Assembly (NCBI GenBank): GCA_947497265.1
Contig: CANMFP010000003.1
Location: 248,001 to 312,000, forward strand
Source: an uncultured Isoptericola sp.
GTDB lineage: Bacteria > Actinomycetota > Actinomycetes > Actinomycetales > Cellulomonadaceae
DNA length: 64,000 nucleotides
Direction: 5' to 3'
Numbering within the stretch: the stretch's first letter is position 1; the number at the start of each line of letters is the position of its first letter. The notes beneath the pieces are model-generated. The model saw nothing but the letters and a program-made list of their open reading frames with translations. It made no database searches and was not told the origin of the DNA. Of this stretch, positions 51,928 through 61,388 are shown one piece after another. Position numbers and translations under genes: made by a program.

Positions 51928-53294
51928 GGCACCGATCCTGCCGCACCGGTGCCCGCGGTGCCGAACCGCACACGCACGACCCACCGGTCCGGCTCCTGGC
52001 CGCCGTGACGGGGTCCGGCCTCCAGGGTGCCGCCGAGCAGCCCCACCCGTTCGGCCATGCCCGCCGTCCCGCGGCCGGTGCGTGGGGCGCCCGACGGCGG
52101 CCCCTCGGCCGTCGGGTTCGTCACCTCGATCTCGACCCCGCCGTCGTCGGCCGTCACCCGCACGGCCACCGGGGTACCGGGCGCGTGCCGCAGCGCGTTC
52201 GTGACCGACTCCTGCACGATCCGGTACGCCTCGCGCGACACGGCCTGCGGCACGTCGGGCTCCGGCGACGTGCCGGCCGTGCCCGACGACGGCGGCAGGC
52301 CGTCCAGCGCGACGTCGGCCCCCGTGCGCCGCACGTCCTCGACGAGGCGCGGGACGTCGGCGAGGGTGCGCACCGGCGGTGCGGGCGCCGTCGGCGACCC
52401 GTCGCCCGCAGGACGGCCCGCGGCACCACCGGGTCCCGGGTCGCGCAGCAGTCCCAGCACGTGGTCGAGGTCGGCCATCGCGGCGCGGCCGGTCGCCTCG
52501 ATCGCGGCGAGCGACTGCCGCGCGGCGTCGTCGTCGGACCCGACCTGCCGTACGGCGGCTGCGGCCTGCAGGGTGGTGACGGTCAGGGCGTGCCCGACCG
52601 AGTCGTGCAGCTCGCGCGCCAGCCGGTTCCGTTCGACGGCGCGCCGGGCGGTCGCCTCGAGCTCGGCGATCCGCTCGGACTGGTCGGGACCGAGCAGCGG
52701 CAGCGCCGCCTGCCGCAGCACCACCCGGACGAGCGCCGCCGCATACGGGAGCGCGAGCAGCAGCACCAGGGCCGCCGCCAGGGACAGCAGTCCGCCGCCG
52801 AAGCCTCCGACCTCGTGGAACACCCCGATCACGACGTCCTGGTCGAGGCCGAGCCCGACCAGCACGAGCTGCGTCGCCAGCGGCACCACGAGCAGCAGCG
52901 CGAGGGTCGCCGCGGCACCGGCCGCCAGGTGGAGGCCGTACCACGCCGCCGCGCGCCACCGTGTCGCGGCGAGCAGCCTGCCGCCGTCGGACCGTGGGAC
53001 CGGAACCTCCACCCCGAGGAACGTCCGCACCGCCAGGATCTCGAGCGTGCGCACCGCCCCCAGGAACGGCGGCACCAGCACGATCGCCGCCGTCACGCCG
53101 ACGAGCACCGCCAGGGCCACCCGCGAGATCTCCGGCGCGGCGAACATCTGCGCGAACCCGGTCACGAGCACGCCGTACGCGCCGGCCACGACGCCGCCGA
53201 GCACCAGGTACACCCCGGTCTGCAGCGTCGACACCGACGTCAACGGGCGCAGCGCACGGCGCCACCCACCGCGCGATCCAGGTGCAGGGTCCAT
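51924..53294 (-). CDS. Sensor histidine kinase (HisKA_3 type)
   Basis: This 456-residue kinase has four to six N-terminal helices (about 20-200) and a dimerization domain with the phospho-acceptor His230 in ARELHDSVGHAL. A HATPase_c domain follows (about 325-450) with IVQESVTNALRHAP (N box) and GRGTAGMAERVGLLGG (G box). A Pro/Gly-rich linker separates the two. The signal is unknown; few extracytoplasmic residues suggest sensing within the membrane. It forms a coupled pair with the 51274 regulator. Confidence 0.94.
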   Translation of the reverse strand: MDPAPGSRGGWRRALRPLTSVSTLQTGVYLVLGGVVAGAYGVLVTGFAQMFAAPEISRVALAVLVGVTAAIVLVPPFLGAVRTLEILAVRTFLGVEVPVPRSDGGRLLAATRWRAAAWYGLHLAAGAAATLALLLVVPLATQLVLVGLGLDQDVVIGVFHEVGGFGGGLLSLAAALVLLLALPYAAALVRVVLRQAALPLLGPDQSERIAELEATARRAVERNRLARELHDSVGHALTVTTLQAAAAVRQVGSDDDAARQSLAAIEATGRAAMADLDHVLGLLRDPGPGGAAGRPAGDGSPTAPAPPVRTLADVPRLVEDVRRTGADVALDGLPPSSGTAGTSPEPDVPQAVSREAYRIVQESVTNALRHAPGTPVAVRVTADDGGVEIEVTNPTAEGPPSGAPRTGRGTAGMAERVGLLGGTLEAGPRHGGQEPDRWVVRVRFGTAGTGAAGSVP

Positions 53295-53363
53295 GCCGGT
53301 CAGTCTGGCAACGAGCGCGCGGCGGCGCCTCCCCCGCGCAGGGGAGCTGTCACCGCCGGCGGG

Positions 53364-54230
53364 TCACCACAGGACCAGGAGGATGGCCACGATCGTGAGG
53401 TCGGCCAGCACGTGAGCGACCCACGGCAGGAGCAGGCCGTGCGAGACCCGGCGCAGCACACTGAGGACGAGACCGTAGCCACCCGCGAGGAACACACCCC
53501 ACCACCCGCTCGGGAAGCCGTACCAGTGGGAGGCACCGAACATCGCGGCGGCGAGCACGACCGCGACGGCGCCGCGCAGGTCGTGACCCAACGCCCGCTG
53601 CGCCACCCCGTTGTAGGCGCACTCCTCGGCCGCGGCGTTGACGAAGGCGAACGTCAGCGCCCCGAGCACCAGCACCCAGACGCCCTGGCCGTCGAGGATG
53701 TCTCGGTAGACCTCCTGTCCGGTGCCGACCTCGTCCGCCGCCCACGACCAGACCACGAGGGCCAGCGCCGCGACCGGGACGATCGCGACGGTCAGCCACA
53801 CCCCCGGCCGGTTCACCGTCCCGGCCCGGAACCAGTCGGTCACCAGGGCGAGCCGGCGCCACCGGCTCACCAGGACGTAGAGCACGACGGCGAGGACGAG
53901 CGGCACCGGCCACAGGGCCACGCCCGCCGCACCCGCGACGCCGACGGCCTCGAGAGCCGCACCCGCGCCACGGAGCACCCCGGTGACCGCCACGAGACAG
54001 AGGGCCAGGGCCGCCACGCTCCCCGACCCCGACGGCGCTCCGCCGCGCGTCGCAGCACCGGCCGTCACCAGCACTAGCGCCGCCGCCGCGATCAGCGGCC
54101 CGGCCACCGGGTGCCCACCCACGACGACGGCCGCGACGAGGCACGCGGCGGCGAGCAGCGCCGGCACCACGGCACGCCGGTCCGGTGCCGCCGCGCCCTC
54201 TCCCACGCCGGTCCCCGCCACCTGCTCCAT
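53364..54230 (-). CDS. CPBP-family (Rce1/ABI-like) membrane protein with altered EExxxR motif
   Basis: The 288-residue membrane protein has about eight helices and the CPBP motifs: AEECAYNG (about residues 200-207), GASHWYGFPSG and WVAHVLADL. The first motif normally reads EExxxR; here the Arg position is Asn, while both Glu and the two His remain. It may therefore be a non-canonical protease. It is read in tandem with the acyltransferase gene (12-base gap) and lies 69 bases before the kinase gene. Confidence 0.85.
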   Translation of the reverse strand: MEQVAGTGVGEGAAAPDRRAVVPALLAAACLVAAVVVGGHPVAGPLIAAAALVLVTAGAATRGGAPSGSGSVAALALCLVAVTGVLRGAGAALEAVGVAGAAGVALWPVPLVLAVVLYVLVSRWRRLALVTDWFRAGTVNRPGVWLTVAIVPVAALALVVWSWAADEVGTGQEVYRDILDGQGVWVLVLGALTFAFVNAAAEECAYNGVAQRALGHDLRGAVAVVLAAAMFGASHWYGFPSGWWGVFLAGGYGLVLSVLRRVSHGLLLPWVAHVLADLTIVAILLVLW

Positions 54231-54242
54231 CCCCGAGCCCTT

Positions 54243-54890
54243 CTACGCCGCGAGCTCCTGGCCGCTCAGCTGGTGGATCGACGTCATGACCTGGTCGGTC
54301 AGCTCGCGGCGGGCCTGGGCGGGCCGCAGCGTGGCGGTGATCTGGCGGTTCGGGTCGATCGGCACGCCGAAGTCGACGCGGATGCCGCGGACGGGCCGGG
54401 GCAGGCGCCGTCCGACCGGCTGGACCTTGTCGGTGCCGTGCATCGCGACCGGCACCACGGGCGCCCCGCCCGCGAACGCGAGCCAGGCCACACCGGTGCG
54501 CCCCCGCTGCAGCCGCCCGTCGCGCGAGCGGGTGCCCTCCGGGTAGATGCCGAACGCTCCCCCGCGCTCGAGCACGTCCAGCGCGTCCTGGAGCGAGCGC
54601 TGGCCGGCGCGCGGGTCGTCCCGGTCGACGGGGATGTGGCCCATCGTGGTGAAGAACCAGCGCGAGAGGCGACCCTTGAGCCCGCGGCCCGTCCAGTACT
54701 CCGCCTTGGCGATGAACGTGACGTGCCGCGGAACCACGAGCGGCAGGATGATCGAGTCGATCACCGACAGGTGGTTGCTCGCGATGATGACCGGCCCGCG
54801 GCGGGGGACGTTGTGCAGCCCGGTGACCTGGGGACGCAGGAACACGTACACCAGGAGCGAGCACACGAGCTTGAGGATGCGGTACGTCAC
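54243..54890 (-). CDS. plsC: 1-acyl-sn-glycerol-3-phosphate acyltransferase (PlsC family)
   Basis: This 215-residue enzyme would add the second acyl chain to lysophosphatidic acid in phospholipid synthesis. The HX4D motif is seen as NHLSVID (about residues 39-45), and the substrate motif as YPEGTRSRDG (about 117-126). A hydrophobic N-terminal helix anchors it at the membrane. The GTG at 54890 is the only start consistent with the family. It is tandem with the NYN gene upstream (14-base gap) and the CPBP gene downstream. Confidence 0.9.
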   Translation of the reverse strand: MTYRILKLVCSLLVYVFLRPQVTGLHNVPRRGPVIIASNHLSVIDSIILPLVVPRHVTFIAKAEYWTGRGLKGRLSRWFFTTMGHIPVDRDDPRAGQRSLQDALDVLERGGAFGIYPEGTRSRDGRLQRGRTGVAWLAFAGGAPVVPVAMHGTDKVQPVGRRLPRPVRGIRVDFGVPIDPNRQITATLRPAQARRELTDQVMTSIHQLSGQELAA

Positions 54891-54904
54891 CGGCTCATCA
54901 TCCC

Positions 54905-56125
54905 TCAGCCGAGGGTGACGAGGTAGTCCTCGGCCTCGTCGTCCCAGGCGAGCCGGACGGCGTCGGCGGCCGCGGCGGCCTTGCAGAACTGGAGGAACCC
55001 GCCGTAGCCGAGGGCCTTCTCCGAGAAGTCGGGGCGACGCTTGCGCACGTGGTTCTTCAGGCCGGAGAGGGCCGCGGTGCCGCCCGCGTCCTGCACGACG
55101 GCGCGCAGCAGGTCGAACGCCTTGGCGCTGTCCGGCTGCTCCGGGAGCTCGACCACCGGGTCGCCCGACGACGGTCCGTCGCTCAGGACGATGACGTCCC
55201 GGTCGGCGAGGTAGCGCAGGAACTCCCCAAAGGTGCGGAAGCCGTAGTCGGACTCGCTGAACGTCGGCTCCTTGCGCACCAGCGTGCGCTTGAGCTGCGA
55301 CGCCGTCACCGAGCCGGACGCCGAGCCCTGCAGGCCGGCGAGGGTCTGGGCGACCTTGACCTCCATGGTGGGCGGCTCGCCGGTGGGGGCGTCGTCGTCC
55401 TCGTCGTTGGCCGGTTCGGGCGCACGGTCGGGCACGTCGACCGGTTCGGGCAGCGTGATCTCCGGCTTCTTGCGCCGGGTCCTGCCGCCTGACGCCGCGG
55501 TGGCCGGAGCCTCCTCGGCGGGCGGGAGCTCCTCCGCGGCGGGCGCGGCCTTGGCCCGGCCGCCGGTGGCGCGCGAGCTGCCCGAGCGGCCGGAGCCGGA
55601 GCGCCGCGCGGGGCTCTTCTTCTGGGGTGCCTCGGACTCGTCGGGGACCTCGACGCCCTCGAGCCGGTCGTAGAAGAGGAACTCGTCGCAGGCCGACGGC
55701 AGCAGGCGGGAGGTGGACTTCTCGACCCCGACGCCGATGACGCGCTTGTCGAGCTCGCGCAGCTTGTGCACGAGCGGGGAGAAGTCCGAGTCGCCTGTAC
55801 ACATGACGAACGTCGAGATGTACTCACGCTCGAAGGCCATCTCGATGGCGTCGACGACCATCTTGATGTCGGCGGCGTTCTTCCGCGACGCGCCCATGCG
55901 CTGCGGCATCTCGATGAGCTCGACCTGATGACGGGTCAGCATCCGGCGGTCCTCGTCGAAGTACGACCAGTCCGCGTACGCGCGCCGCGTCACCACCCGG
56001 CCCCGCACGGCGAGGGCGTCGGCGATCGGCTGGAAGTCGAACTGCATCCCGCCCAGGTGCTCCCGGGCGCCGAGCGCGAGGTTCTCGTAGTCGAGGAAGA
56101 CGGCAAGGCGCTCTTCGGTGTCCAT
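54905..56125 (-). CDS. NYN (PIN-like) nuclease with OST-HTH/LOTUS-type domains
   Basis: This 406-residue protein has an N-terminal NYN domain (about 5-155) with the acidic site residues visible: Asp12 in VFLDYEN and the GDSDFSPLV motif, plus the DIKMVVDAIEM segment, as in LabA/MARF1-like putative ribonucleases. A disordered Ala/Glu/Lys linker follows. Two repeat modules that resemble OST-HTH/LOTUS domains come last (about 270-345 and 350-405; SESDYGFRTFGEFLRYL and SEKALGYGGFLQFCKAA). This combination suggests RNA-targeted cleavage. It is divergent from the riboswitch-controlled metF. Confidence 0.88.
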   Translation of the reverse strand: MDTEERLAVFLDYENLALGAREHLGGMQFDFQPIADALAVRGRVVTRRAYADWSYFDEDRRMLTRHQVELIEMPQRMGASRKNAADIKMVVDAIEMAFEREYISTFVMCTGDSDFSPLVHKLRELDKRVIGVGVEKSTSRLLPSACDEFLFYDRLEGVEVPDESEAPQKKSPARRSGSGRSGSSRATGGRAKAAPAAEELPPAEEAPATAASGGRTRRKKPEITLPEPVDVPDRAPEPANDEDDDAPTGEPPTMEVKVAQTLAGLQGSASGSVTASQLKRTLVRKEPTFSESDYGFRTFGEFLRYLADRDVIVLSDGPSSGDPVVELPEQPDSAKAFDLLRAVVQDAGGTAALSGLKNHVRKRRPDFSEKALGYGGFLQFCKAAAAADAVRLAWDDEAEDYLVTLG

Positions 56126-56221
56126 GCCCGCCAGCCTACGGCGCCACCAGCCGAACCGGTGCATCTCATCATACGGTCGCGGTTGTCCGCAGGGTGAACC
56201 GTGCGTACAGTCGAGCCCGAA

Positions 56222-56325
56222 GCCATCCAGAGCGGCCGAGAGTCCTGGCTCGACGACGCCGCAGCAACCCGTTCTCCGACGGAAGCCTCCCGAGGACGAA
56301 GGTGCTCAACGCCAGGCCCGATGGA
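56222..56325 (+). promoter_or_regulatory. SAM (S-box) riboswitch upstream of metF
   Basis: The leader contains the S-box core: ATCCAGAGCGGCCGAGAG, CTGGCTCGACGACGCC, GCAGCAACCC and GAAGGTGCTCAACGCC. The P1 helix closes CCATC (56223-56227) with GATGG (56320-56324), just before the metF ribosome region. S-adenosylmethionine binding would lower metF expression. It could be SAM-I or the SAM-IV variant common in actinobacteria. Confidence 0.88.
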
Positions 56326-56332
56326 GTGACGC

Positions 56333-57337
56333 ATGGTCGCAGAGGCACACCCGCACGTCCCGACGCCGTACCGCCCGACGGTGAGCTTCGAGCTCATGCC
56401 GCCGCGGCGCCCCGAGGCCGCCCCCAAGTTCTGGGAGACGGCGCGCCGCCTGGTCGCGGCGGACCCCGACTTCATCTCGGTGACCTATGGCGCCGGTGGG
56501 GGCGACCGAGCCACCGCCCGCCAGGTCGTCGCGACCCTGCTCGCCGGCACCCCCGTGCTCCCCATCGCCCACCTGACCTGCGTGGGAGCCTCCCGCGAGG
56601 ACGTGTCCGCCGTCGTCGACGAGTTCCTCGAGGCCGGCGTCCGGAGCTTCCTCGCCCTGCGCGGCGACCCGCCGAAGGACCAGCCCGACTGGCGGCCGCC
56701 CGCGGACGGCGTGCACTCCTCGATCGAGCTCGTCGCCCTGCTGCGCGAGGTCGAGGCCCGCCGCTGCGCCGCCGACCCGGCCGCCGCCGTCCGCGGCGCC
56801 GCCCGGCCGCTGACCGTCGCGGTGGCGACCTTTCCGGACGGCAACCGCCAGGCGGGCACCACCCGCACGCAGGAGGTGCAGCGCCTGCTGGAGAAGCAGC
56901 AGGCCGGAGCCTCGTTCGCCATCACCCAGCTCTTCTACGCCGCGGACAGCTACACCGACTTCGTCGCCGAGGCCCGTGCGGCCGGCGTGACGATCCCGAT
57001 CCTCGCCGGGCTGATGCCCACGACCGAGCCGCGCCGGCTCCGTCGTGTCGAGGAGCTCACCGGCGTCCCCGCGCCCCAGCACCTGCTGGACGCGCTGGAC
57101 GCCCTGCCGGACCCGGAGGCGCAGCACGCCTACGGGACCGCGTACTCCGTCGAGCTCGCCCAGCGCGTGCTCGACGCGGGCGCACCCGGCCTGCACGTGT
57201 ACACGTTCAACAAGTACCGACCCGCTCTGGACCTGCTCGAGGGTGTCCACCTCGGCGGTCGGACGCCGCACGGCGTCCCTGACCTGGCCAGAAGGCCGCT
57301 GGTACCGGGCATCCCGACCGTGGCTCCCGCCGTCTGA
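56333..57337 (+). CDS. metF: Methylenetetrahydrofolate reductase
   Basis: This 334-residue flavoprotein reduces methylenetetrahydrofolate to methyl-tetrahydrofolate for methionine synthesis. It has the barrel start [41 protein letters not shown] and the C-terminal [17 protein letters not shown]. The ATG at 56333 follows directly after the riboswitch. metE lies 106 bases downstream on the same strand, and both would respond to the riboswitch if transcription passes the hairpin between them. Confidence 0.95.
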   Translation: MVAEAHPHVPTPYRPTVSFELMPPRRPEAAPKFWETARRLVAADPDFISVTYGAGGGDRATARQVVATLLAGTPVLPIAHLTCVGASREDVSAVVDEFLEAGVRSFLALRGDPPKDQPDWRPPADGVHSSIELVALLREVEARRCAADPAAAVRGAARPLTVAVATFPDGNRQAGTTRTQEVQRLLEKQQAGASFAITQLFYAADSYTDFVAEARAAGVTIPILAGLMPTTEPRRLRRVEELTGVPAPQHLLDALDALPDPEAQHAYGTAYSVELAQRVLDAGAPGLHVYTFNKYRPALDLLEGVHLGGRTPHGVPDLARRPLVPGIPTVAPAV

Positions 57338-57351
57338 CGCCTTGCCGAACA

Positions 57352-57397
57352 TCGAGGTCCCGCCCGCAATGCGCGGTCATTGCGGGCGCGACCTCGA
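57352..57397. repeat. Hairpin between metF and metE
   Basis: Arms 57352-57370 and 57379-57397 match at 18 of 19 positions with an 8-base loop. Unlike most members of this palindrome group it lies between genes read in the same direction, so it may attenuate metE or stabilise the metF message. Confidence 0.85.
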
Positions 57398-57443
57398 CAC
57401 TCGGCGACGTCGCGACGCGGAAGCACCGACACCTGGAGTGCTC

Positions 57444-59909
57444 ATGACCACACCGACCGAACCCCACCGCCCCACCACCGCGTTCCCCGGCGGCACGATC
57501 CTCGGCTATCCCCGCATCGGCCGCCGCCGCGAGCTCAAGCGCGCCGTCGAGTCCTTCTGGGCCGGGCGCACCGACGCCGTCGACCTCGAGGTCGCGGCCG
57601 GCGCGCTGCGCCGCGACACCCTGCGACGCCTCGTCTCGCTCGGGCTGGACCCCGAGGACGGCTCCGTCCCCGGCTCCTTCTCGTTCTACGACCAGGTGCT
57701 CGACGTCGTGGCGCTGCTCGGTGCCGTCCCGACCCGGTTCCGGGACCTGATCGACGGCGACGACGGATCGCTCGACCTGGACGGCTACTTCACCGTGGCC
57801 CGGGGCCGCGGCGACGACGCGCCGCTCGAGATGACCAAGTGGTTCGACACGAACTACCACTACCTGGTCCCGGAGATCAGTGAGACGACGCCGATCTCCT
57901 TCGCGGACCACCGCATCGTCCGTGAGTTCGCCGAGGCCAAGGAGGCGGGCGTCACCACCCGGCCGGTCCTCGTCGGGCCGGTCACCTTCCTCGCGCTGTC
58001 CAAGGCCGCCGACGACGCGGGCGAGGGCTTCCACCCCCTCGACCGGCTCGACGACGTCGTCGCCGCGTACGCCGACCTGCTGCGGGCGCTGGCCGCCGTC
58101 GGCGTGCCGTGGGTGCAGCTCGACGAGCCCGTCCTCGTCTCGGACACGGTCGACGCCACCGCCGAGCGGGTCGATGCCGCGATCACCTCCGCGTACCGCG
58201 CGCTGGCGACCGACCTCGCCGCACGGTCCGACGACGACGGTCTCGACGCCGAGGCGGAGCGCCCGGCCATCCTCGTGGCCGCCCCGTTCGGCGGGCTCGC
58301 GACCGGCACGTCCGGCGAAGCGGCCGACGGCGGCACCCGCGACGGCCTGGCGCTGCTCGCCGCGACCGACGTGGACGCCATCGCGATCGACCTGGTCAAG
58401 GGCTCCGTCCCCACGGGCCACGGGCCGCACGGGACCGTCCCCGGCCTGGAGACGAAGACCCTCGTGGCGGGCGTCGTCGACGGGCACAACGTGTGGCGCG
58501 CCGACCTCGCCGCCCGGTTCGACCAGCTCGCCGCGCTGCGCCCGCTGGGCGCCGGCGCCCTGACCGTCGGCACCTCGACGTCGCTGCTGCACGTGCCGCA
58601 CGACGTGGAGGACGAGTCGTGGGAGGGGCCGGCCGCCGAGCGCGCGGGTCGCTCCCCCGAGCTGCGCCGCTGGCTCGCGTTCGCCGACCAGAAGGTCCGC
58701 GAGGTCACGACGTTGGCCCGCGCCGTCACCGACGGCCCGGACTCGGTGCGCGCCGAGCTCGACGCGGCGAGCGCGGCGCTGGCCGAGCGGGCGACCGCAC
58801 CGGGCGTCGTCGTCCCCACGGTCCGCGAGCGCCTGGGCGCGCTCGTCGAGGGCGACTTCGCCCGCGGCGCGCACGCCGAGCGGGTCGCCGCCCAGCGTGA
58901 GCGGCTCGGGCTGCCGCCGCTGCCCACCACGACGATCGGCTCGTTCCCGCAGACGGCCGAGATCCGCAAGGCGCGGTCGGCGTGGGCCCAGGGCGAGCTC
59001 GACGACGAGGCGTACACCGCCGCGATGCGCGCGGAGATCGCCCGGGTGGTCGCGCTCCAGGAGGAGATCGGCCTCGACGTGCTGGTGCACGGCGAGCCGG
59101 AGCGCAACGACATGGTGCAGTACTTCGCCGAGCTGCTGGACGGGTTCGCGACGACGGACCTGGGCTGGGTGCAGTCCTACGGGTCGCGCTGCGTGCGGCC
59201 GCCGATCCTGTGGGGCGACGTGACCCGCCCGGCCCCGATGACGGTCGGGTGGACCCGGTATGCCGCGTCGCTCACCGAGAAGCCCGTCAAGGGCATGCTG
59301 ACGGGGCCGGTGACGATCCTCGCGTGGTCGTTCGTGCGCGACGACCAGCCGCTGGCGGACACCGCGAACCAGGTGGCGCTGGCCCTGCGCGACGAGGTGC
59401 GCGACCTCGAGGACGCCGGCACCGCCGTCGTGCAGGTGGACGAACCCGCCCTGCGCGAGCTGCTGCCGCTGCGCCGCGCCGACCAGCCGGAGTACCTGCG
59501 CTGGTCCGTCGGGGCGTTCCGGCTGGCGACGGCGGGAGCGGAGGCCTCCACCCAGGTGCACACGCACCTGTGCTACTCGGAGTTCGGCGAGGTCATCGGC
59601 GCGATCGACGGGCTGGACGCGGACGTGACGTCCATCGAGGCGGCACGCTCGCGCATGGAGGTCGTGCCGGAGCTGCATGCCGCCGGGTACTCGCGGGGCG
59701 TCGGGCCGGGCGTCTACGACATCCACTCGCCCCGGGTCCCGTCCGTGGACGAGGTCACCGAGCTGCTGCGGCTCGCGGTGGGCTCGATCGACCCGGACGT
59801 GGTGTGGGTGAACCCGGACTGCGGGCTCAAGACCCGCGGGTACGCCGAGGTGGAGCCGTCGCTGCGCCACCTGGTCGCGGCGGCACAGGCGGTGCGCGCC
59901 GGCCTCTGA
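57444..59909 (+). CDS. metE: Cobalamin-independent methionine synthase
   Basis: This 821-residue enzyme transfers a methyl group from methyl-tetrahydropteroyl-polyglutamate to homocysteine. The N-terminal domain has [17 protein letters not shown] and [12 protein letters not shown]; the C-terminal catalytic domain has [10 protein letters not shown] and the zinc ligands in HTHLCYSEF and [11 protein letters not shown]. It is about 60 residues longer than usual because of acidic loops in the N-terminal domain (for example around residues 255-295). GGAG sits upstream of the ATG at 57444. Confidence 0.95.
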   Translation: MTTPTEPHRPTTAFPGGTILGYPRIGRRRELKRAVESFWAGRTDAVDLEVAAGALRRDTLRRLVSLGLDPEDGSVPGSFSFYDQVLDVVALLGAVPTRFRDLIDGDDGSLDLDGYFTVARGRGDDAPLEMTKWFDTNYHYLVPEISETTPISFADHRIVREFAEAKEAGVTTRPVLVGPVTFLALSKAADDAGEGFHPLDRLDDVVAAYADLLRALAAVGVPWVQLDEPVLVSDTVDATAERVDAAITSAYRALATDLAARSDDDGLDAEAERPAILVAAPFGGLATGTSGEAADGGTRDGLALLAATDVDAIAIDLVKGSVPTGHGPHGTVPGLETKTLVAGVVDGHNVWRADLAARFDQLAALRPLGAGALTVGTSTSLLHVPHDVEDESWEGPAAERAGRSPELRRWLAFADQKVREVTTLARAVTDGPDSVRAELDAASAALAERATAPGVVVPTVRERLGALVEGDFARGAHAERVAAQRERLGLPPLPTTTIGSFPQTAEIRKARSAWAQGELDDEAYTAAMRAEIARVVALQEEIGLDVLVHGEPERNDMVQYFAELLDGFATTDLGWVQSYGSRCVRPPILWGDVTRPAPMTVGWTRYAASLTEKPVKGMLTGPVTILAWSFVRDDQPLADTANQVALALRDEVRDLEDAGTAVVQVDEPALRELLPLRRADQPEYLRWSVGAFRLATAGAEASTQVHTHLCYSEFGEVIGAIDGLDADVTSIEAARSRMEVVPELHAAGYSRGVGPGVYDIHSPRVPSVDEVTELLRLAVGSIDPDVVWVNPDCGLKTRGYAEVEPSLRHLVAAAQAVRAGL

Positions 59910-60026
59910 GCGGCGCGGTCGTGGCCCCGGGCGGTGAGGTATCTCATCGCCCGGGGCGACCGCCGTGTGCCACGATGGTGATGGTCCCGTCGCACGGACG
60001 GACCGGATCGGCACGAGGAGCGAGAG

Positions 60027-60107
60027 ATGCAGCGCGTCGTCGCGGGGATCGGGGTGGCCCTCGAGGCCTGCTCGGTCAACCCGTCGACCCAGGCCGCCTG
60101 CCGCTGA
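60027..60107 (+). CDS. Possible 26-residue peptide
   Basis: An ATG with GAGGAG 7 bases upstream opens a 26-codon frame ending TGA at 60107. The product is a short Val/Ala-rich peptide with two Cys. It may be a leader peptide or chance. The rest of the 332-base gap between metE and the FBP gene (59910-60241) shows no other gene; a cytosine-rich stretch precedes the FBP start. Confidence 0.3.
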   Translation: MQRVVAGIGVALEACSVNPSTQAACR

Positions 60108-60241
60108 CCCCACGGGGTCCGTGCGGAGGTGCCTGGCTCAGCCCTGCCCTCCTCCACCCAGCCCGCCGAGCCTTCGACACGTCGATCCGTCGATCCGTGC
60201 CGTGGCCCCCCGGGTGGGCCCTGCTCCCCGAAAGCCGACCC

Positions 60242-60742
60242 ATGACCCCCTTCACCGAACCGCAGATCCGCGCCAGCCTCGTCAACGCCACGCGCAGCGA
60301 GCGGCAGCGGATGATCCTCCCCGACCTCGCGCAGCTCCGCTGGGACCGCCTCGACTACCTCGGGTGGCGGGACCGCAAGCAGCCGCTCGCCGCGTACGCG
60401 ATCACCGAGATCGAAGGCGAGCCGGTCGGCATCATCCTGCGCGCCCCGGAGACCAGCAGCCGCCGCGCCGCCATGTGCGCGTGGTGCGAGGACGTCGCCG
60501 ACAACAGCGACACGTCCCTCTACGTCGCACGCCGCGGCGGAGCGCCCGGCCGCAGGGGCAGCACGATCGGCACGCTGATCTGCACCGACTTCCGCTGCTC
60601 GCGCAACGTGCGGCGGCGGCCCACCCTCGCCGAGTCCGGGGCCGACGACGACGGGGCGCGCGCCGTCGTCGTCGAGCGGCGCATCGAGGGCTTGCGCGAA
60701 CGTACCCGCCGGTTCCTCCAGGAGGTGCGCAGCACCGCCTGA
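60242..60742 (+). CDS. FBP-domain (EF-G-binding, FusB-like zinc finger) protein
   Basis: This 166-residue protein has the FBP C-terminal treble-clef zinc finger: Cys pairs in AAMCAWCEDV and GTLICTDFRCSRNVRR, and the helical start FTEPQIRASLVNATRSE. In Staphylococcus the related FusB protein frees EF-G from the ribosome and gives fusidic acid resistance. Actinobacterial copies are widespread, and their role is less clear. The ATG at 60242 matches the family start. A role in translation rescue is inference. Confidence 0.88.
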   Translation: MTPFTEPQIRASLVNATRSERQRMILPDLAQLRWDRLDYLGWRDRKQPLAAYAITEIEGEPVGIILRAPETSSRRAAMCAWCEDVADNSDTSLYVARRGGAPGRRGSTIGTLICTDFRCSRNVRRRPTLAESGADDDGARAVVVERRIEGLRERTRRFLQEVRSTA

Positions 60743-60805
60743 CCGGCGTGCTGCAGCGCCTGGCTGCACCTCAGCGGCTGTTCGCCGAGAGCGAACAGAC
60801 TCCTC

Positions 60806-60832
60806 TTGGCACTCTCGGGGCGAGAGTGCTAA
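60806..60832. promoter_or_regulatory. CIRCE operator (HrcA-binding site)
   Basis: TTGGCACTC-N9-GAGTGCTAA matches the CIRCE consensus TTAGCACTC-N9-GAGTGCTAA with one change. It lies 94 bases before the second hsp20 gene, indicating HrcA repression. hrcA is not in the window. Confidence 0.9.
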
Positions 60833-60926
60833 ATCATGAGGTGTAGCCAGGCGACGCCGGACGGACCGGCGCGCTGATCGCGGTCGGGGCCGCACCGTGC
60901 GGCCCTCGTCGAGGAGGTGATGCGCG

Positions 60927-61352
60927 ATGGCTACCTACTGGGACCCGTTCCAGGAGATGGACCGACTCTTCGGGTCGCTCGCCACGTCGAGGAACGCTCC
61001 GGCGATGCCGATGGACCTGTTCCGCGAGGGCGACCACTACGTCCTCGCCGTCGACCTGCCCGGCATCGACCCCGGCAGCATCGACGTCTCGTGCGAGGAC
61101 CGCACGCTGACCATCCGTGCCGAGCGCACACCCCGCTCCGGGGAGGGTCAGTGGCTCCTGCGGGAGCGCACCTCCGGCACCGTCGCGCGGCAGCTCACGC
61201 TGGGCCGAGGGCTGGCGCTCGACAAGATCACGGCGTCGTACGCCGACGGCGTGCTGACGCTGACCATCCCGGTGGCGGAGGACGCGAAGCCGCGCCGGAT
61301 CGAGGTCAGCCACGAGTCCAACCGCGAGGCCATCGAGGCCGGGAAGAGCTGA
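60927..61352 (+). CDS. hsp20: Hsp20-family small heat-shock protein (CIRCE-controlled)
   Basis: The 141-residue chaperone begins YWDPFQEMDRLFGSL, typical of actinobacterial Hsp18-like proteins. The alpha-crystallin domain runs from about residue 30 (MDLFREGDHYVLAVDLPGIDPGSID) to IPVAEDAKPRRIEV, with the YADGVLTLTIPV signature. GAGGAGGTGAT gives a very strong ribosome site. It is controlled by a CIRCE box rather than the HAIR box used by the 9184 gene, so the two small heat-shock genes answer to different repressors. Confidence 0.94.
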   Translation: MATYWDPFQEMDRLFGSLATSRNAPAMPMDLFREGDHYVLAVDLPGIDPGSIDVSCEDRTLTIRAERTPRSGEGQWLLRERTSGTVARQLTLGRGLALDKITASYADGVLTLTIPVAEDAKPRRIEVSHESNREAIEAGKS

Positions 61353-61358
61353 CCGCGA

Positions 61359-61380
61359 CGGCGCCCCGGGATCGGCGCCG
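61359..61380. terminator. Hairpin between convergent hsp20 and small membrane-protein genes
   Basis: CGGCGCC (61359-61365) pairs with GGCGCCG (61374-61380) across an 8-base loop, 6 bases after the hsp20 stop and 9 bases before the opposite stop. There is no T-run. Confidence 0.6.
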
Positions 61381-61388
61381 GTGAGGGC

